Below are positions 30,904-32,762 of a stretch of 32,762 nt of DNA, piece by piece. Origin of the DNA: an uncultured Collinsella sp. (GTDB taxonomy: Bacteria > Actinomycetota > Coriobacteriia > Coriobacteriales > Coriobacteriaceae); contig CAAEON010000033.1 in NCBI GenBank assembly GCA_900757615.1, positions 1-32,762 of the forward strand, read 5' to 3'. A program made the position numbers and the translations under genes. The number at the start of each line of letters is the position of its first letter. Position 1 is the first letter of the stretch. The notes beneath the pieces were generated by a model. That model made no database searches. It was not told the origin of the DNA and worked only from the letters and a program-made list of their open reading frames with translations.

Positions 30904-31671
30904 CTAGTTGAACTGCTCGCGATACGCCTTGCAGACCTCATCGACCGGGCCGTCCATGCGAAGGTCACCCTTCTCGATCCAAACGGCACGCTGGCAGATG
31001 CGCTCAACCTGCTCCATGGAGTGCGAAACGAACAGAACCGTCACGTCACCGCTCTGGATAAAGTGCTGGATGCGGGCCTCGCACTTCTGCTGGAAGAACA
31101 CATCACCGACGGACAGCGTCTCGTCAACGATCAGAATATCGGGCTCGGTAATCGTCGCGATTGCAAAGGCGATACGCGCCACCATGCCCGAGGAGAAGTT
31201 CTTAAGCGGCATATCGACAAAGTTCTGCAGCTCAGCGAACTCGATAATGCCGTCAAAGTTGGCGTCGATGAACTCCTTGGTATAGCCGAGCAGGGCACCG
31301 TTCAGATAGATGTTCTCGCGGGCGGTCAGCTCGGGGTCAAAGCCGGCACCAAGCTCAATCAGAGGCGCAATATTACCGTGCACCTTAACGCTGCCCTCGC
31401 TAGGCTCAAGCACGCCAGCGATAATCTTGAGCATCGTAGACTTGCCGGAGCCATTGGTGCCGACCAGACCCACGACCTCGCCACGATGAATATCAAACGA
31501 GATATGCTTGAGCGCCCTAAACTCCTCAAAGAACAGCTCGTGCTTGGCAAGCTTGATGAAGTACTCCTTGAGGTTGGTCAGCGACTCGGACGCCATGTTA
31601 AAGATCATGGTGACGTCGTCGACCTCGACAGCCAGAGGCTGCTCGCTGTAATCAACAACAGATTCAGTCAT
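30904..31671 (-). CDS. Polysaccharide/teichoic acid ABC exporter, ATPase subunit (TagH/Wzt-type)
   Basis: The 255-residue ATPase powers export of an undecaprenyl-linked surface polymer. Counting from the GTG at 31674, it has Walker A GTNGSGKST at 72-80, the signature FSSGMVAR at 160-167 (the SSGM form typical of TagH/Wzt proteins), Walker B ILIVDE at 180-185 and the H-loop histidine in VSHSM near 218. The N-terminal insert SESLTNLKEYFIKLAKHELF, about residues 29-48, is also characteristic of this group. It lacks the C-terminal carbohydrate-binding domain of some Wzt proteins. ATG 31671 has GGAG at 7 bases. The permease gene ends 11 bases upstream. No glycosyltransferase lies nearby, so the polymer is unknown. 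Confidence 0.9.
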   Translation of the reverse strand: MTESVVDYSEQPLAVEVDDVTMIFNMASESLTNLKEYFIKLAKHELFFEEFRALKHISFDIHRGEVVGLVGTNGSGKSTMLKIIAGVLEPSEGSVKVHGNIAPLIELGAGFDPELTARENIYLNGALLGYTKEFIDANFDGIIEFAELQNFVDMPLKNFSSGMVARIAFAIATITEPDILIVDETLSVGDVFFQQKCEARIQHFIQSGDVTVLFVSHSMEQVERICQRAVWIEKGDLRMDGPVDEVCKAYREQFN

Positions 31672-31682
31672 CACAGCACTCC

Positions 31683-32528
31683 TTAGATGTAGAGGATGAA
31701 CTTGCGCTCGGACTTATGGAACACGGTATAGCCAATAACAAGCGCAAGAACCGCCCAAGCAACGCACATACCAAACGTCATAAGCGAGGGCGTAGTCTGG
31801 AACAGGAAGATATCGCGCATAAACTGCAGGTAGTTATACATGGGGTTCGCATAGACCAGAATGCGCACGAGATGCGGCATTTGCGCAACGAAGTCGGTCG
31901 TCCAGAAAATAGGCGTGATGTAAGTCCACGCCGTAATGACAACGCTCCACAGATGCATGACATCGCGGAAAAAGACCGTGAGGGCAGAGAGCATCATGCC
32001 CAGGCCCATGCAGAAGCACATAAGCAGCAGCAGGCAAACCGGCAGCAGAATCAGGTGCCAAGAAGGCATAACGCGGAACCACAGCATGACGATGGCGACG
32101 GCGACCAGCGAGAAGGCAAAGTTCACCAGCGAGAAAAGCACCTTCTGCACCGGGAAGACCCAGCGGTGCACCTTAACCTTCTTGAGCAGAGGGGCAGCAC
32201 CCACGATCGACGTCAGGGCCTGGTTCGTAGACTCGGACATGACGGCAAAGGTAACGTTACCCACGATCAAGTACAGCGGGTACATCTCGGGCGTCATTGA
32301 GCCATTGCGGCCCTGGCCAAAAATCGTCGAGAACACGATGGCCATGACGATCATCATCAGCAGCGGGTTGAGCACCGACCATGCGACGCCCAGAACGCTA
32401 CGGCGATACTTGATCTTAAAATCCTTGGTAACCAGCTGACGAAGGATAAACGCGTCCTTCTCAAATTCGTTCTTAGCAAACGTCGCAGGCAGACTGCGAG
32501 CTTCTTGTTGCTTTGTCTGATCCGACAC
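31683..32528 (-). CDS. Polysaccharide ABC exporter permease (TagG/Wzm-type, ABC-2 family)
   Basis: The 281-residue membrane protein starts with a polar tail and the amphipathic KDAFILRQLVTKDFKIKYRRS, then VLGVAWSVLNPLLMMIVM, the ABC-2 signature of O-antigen and teichoic acid permeases. Six membrane segments follow, with a conserved ITPIFW near the fifth and YANPMYNYLQFMRDI between the last two. GTG 32528 has AAAGGAG at eight bases and is preferred to the open frame back to 32591. It forms a two-gene operon with the downstream ATPase. Export of teichoic-acid-like or capsular polymer is inferred from the family. Confidence 0.9.
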   Translation of the reverse strand: MSDQTKQQEARSLPATFAKNEFEKDAFILRQLVTKDFKIKYRRSVLGVAWSVLNPLLMMIVMAIVFSTIFGQGRNGSMTPEMYPLYLIVGNVTFAVMSESTNQALTSIVGAAPLLKKVKVHRWVFPVQKVLFSLVNFAFSLVAVAIVMLWFRVMPSWHLILLPVCLLLLMCFCMGLGMMLSALTVFFRDVMHLWSVVITAWTYITPIFWTTDFVAQMPHLVRILVYANPMYNYLQFMRDIFLFQTTPSLMTFGMCVAWAVLALVIGYTVFHKSERKFILYI

Positions 32529-32664
32529 GGATGCAACTCCTTTACTCGTAATCGTTGACAAACGAACAGTATAGACCCGACGGCCATGCAAACGATTCGC
32601 GCAACAAAACTGGAGAACTAACCCACATCTTAGGATGCCAAGCCCAAACGGCTATACTTTCAAG
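32529..32664 (-). other. Upstream region of the ABC exporter operon
   Basis: No gene is seen in these 136 bases. A TATACT on the minus strand (32568-32573) is a possible -10 box about 40 bases before the permease start, without a convincing -35. The region ends abruptly at the 95-bp repeat. Confidence 0.4.
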
Positions 32665-32759
32665 TGTTAGCGTCGAAAAATATTAGCCAAATATAGTCGG
32701 CCGAGATTGACCAATCCCAGCCGACCCATTTTAGCCAACACGCCCGCATCTATGACTTT
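32665..32759. repeat. 95-bp terminal inverted repeat, right copy
   Basis: These bases are the exact reverse complement of 1-95, and three further bases of the same element side follow before the window ends. Here the repeat joins unique intergenic DNA upstream of the ABC permease, with no gene disrupted. The internal hairpin and the two direct TTGGCTAA boxes are the same as in the left copy. Confidence 0.93.
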
Positions 32760-32762
32760 CCT

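Noticed and set aside
1..32762. The whole window as a composite transposon bounded by 95-bp terminal inverted repeats
   Set aside because: The content is conserved housekeeping order. The repeats end at the window edges and no transposase of an enclosing element is visible. Contig ends in a dispersed repeat explain this better.

Overview
The window looks like a chromosomal contig from a high-GC, low-complexity-gut type actinobacterium of the class Coriobacteriia, most likely Collinsella or a close relative. This is an inference from gene content, from the strongly G/C-ending codons of the core genes, and from a Firmicutes/Actinobacteria-like gene order (mreBCD, PBP2, RodA, radical SAM pair, rplU, rpmA, obg, nadD, yqeK, rsfS). 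No rRNA or species marker is present, so the genus is not proven.

Layout. Bases 1-95 and 32665-32759 are a perfect 95-bp inverted repeat; the window ends inside it on both sides, which suggests a repeat-bounded assembly contig. At the left end the repeat cuts a RAYT (REP-associated tyrosine transposase) gene, and a REP-like unit sits just upstream of that gene at the rsfS stop codon. Bases 536-14211, all on the minus strand, form the growth and shape block. mreB-mreC-mreD-mrdA-rodA is followed by a DUF697-like membrane protein and the TIGR03960/TIGR03936 pair. A new promoter then drives rplU-rpmA, followed by a terminator and obg-nadD-yqeK-rsfS. Bases 14327-20259 (minus) hold a cyclophilin/TPR membrane-protein pair, a zinc-ribbon membrane protein and a CtpE-like P-type ATPase, ending at tRNA-Arg(CCG).

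Bases 20616-29149 (plus) are an aromatic amino acid cluster: aroF, tyrA, aroB, aroA, aroC, pheA, a fused aroE-aroK and aroQ. Together they encode all seven shikimate-pathway steps to chorismate, plus prephenate dehydrogenase and chorismate mutase/prephenate dehydratase. Only the final transaminase is missing. Two strong palindromes interrupt the cluster: a double REP (BIME-like) element between aroC and pheA, and a 16-bp-arm palindrome between aroEK and aroQ.

Bases 29281-30728 carry a translationally coupled two-gene cassette of lower GC: a DUF4869-like protein and a P-loop ATPase with a TOPRIM-like C-terminal half. It lies between the aroQ terminator and tRNA-Arg(TCT), and is the best candidate here for an undescribed system. 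The right end (30904-32528, minus) encodes a TagGH/Wzm-Wzt-type polysaccharide ABC exporter.
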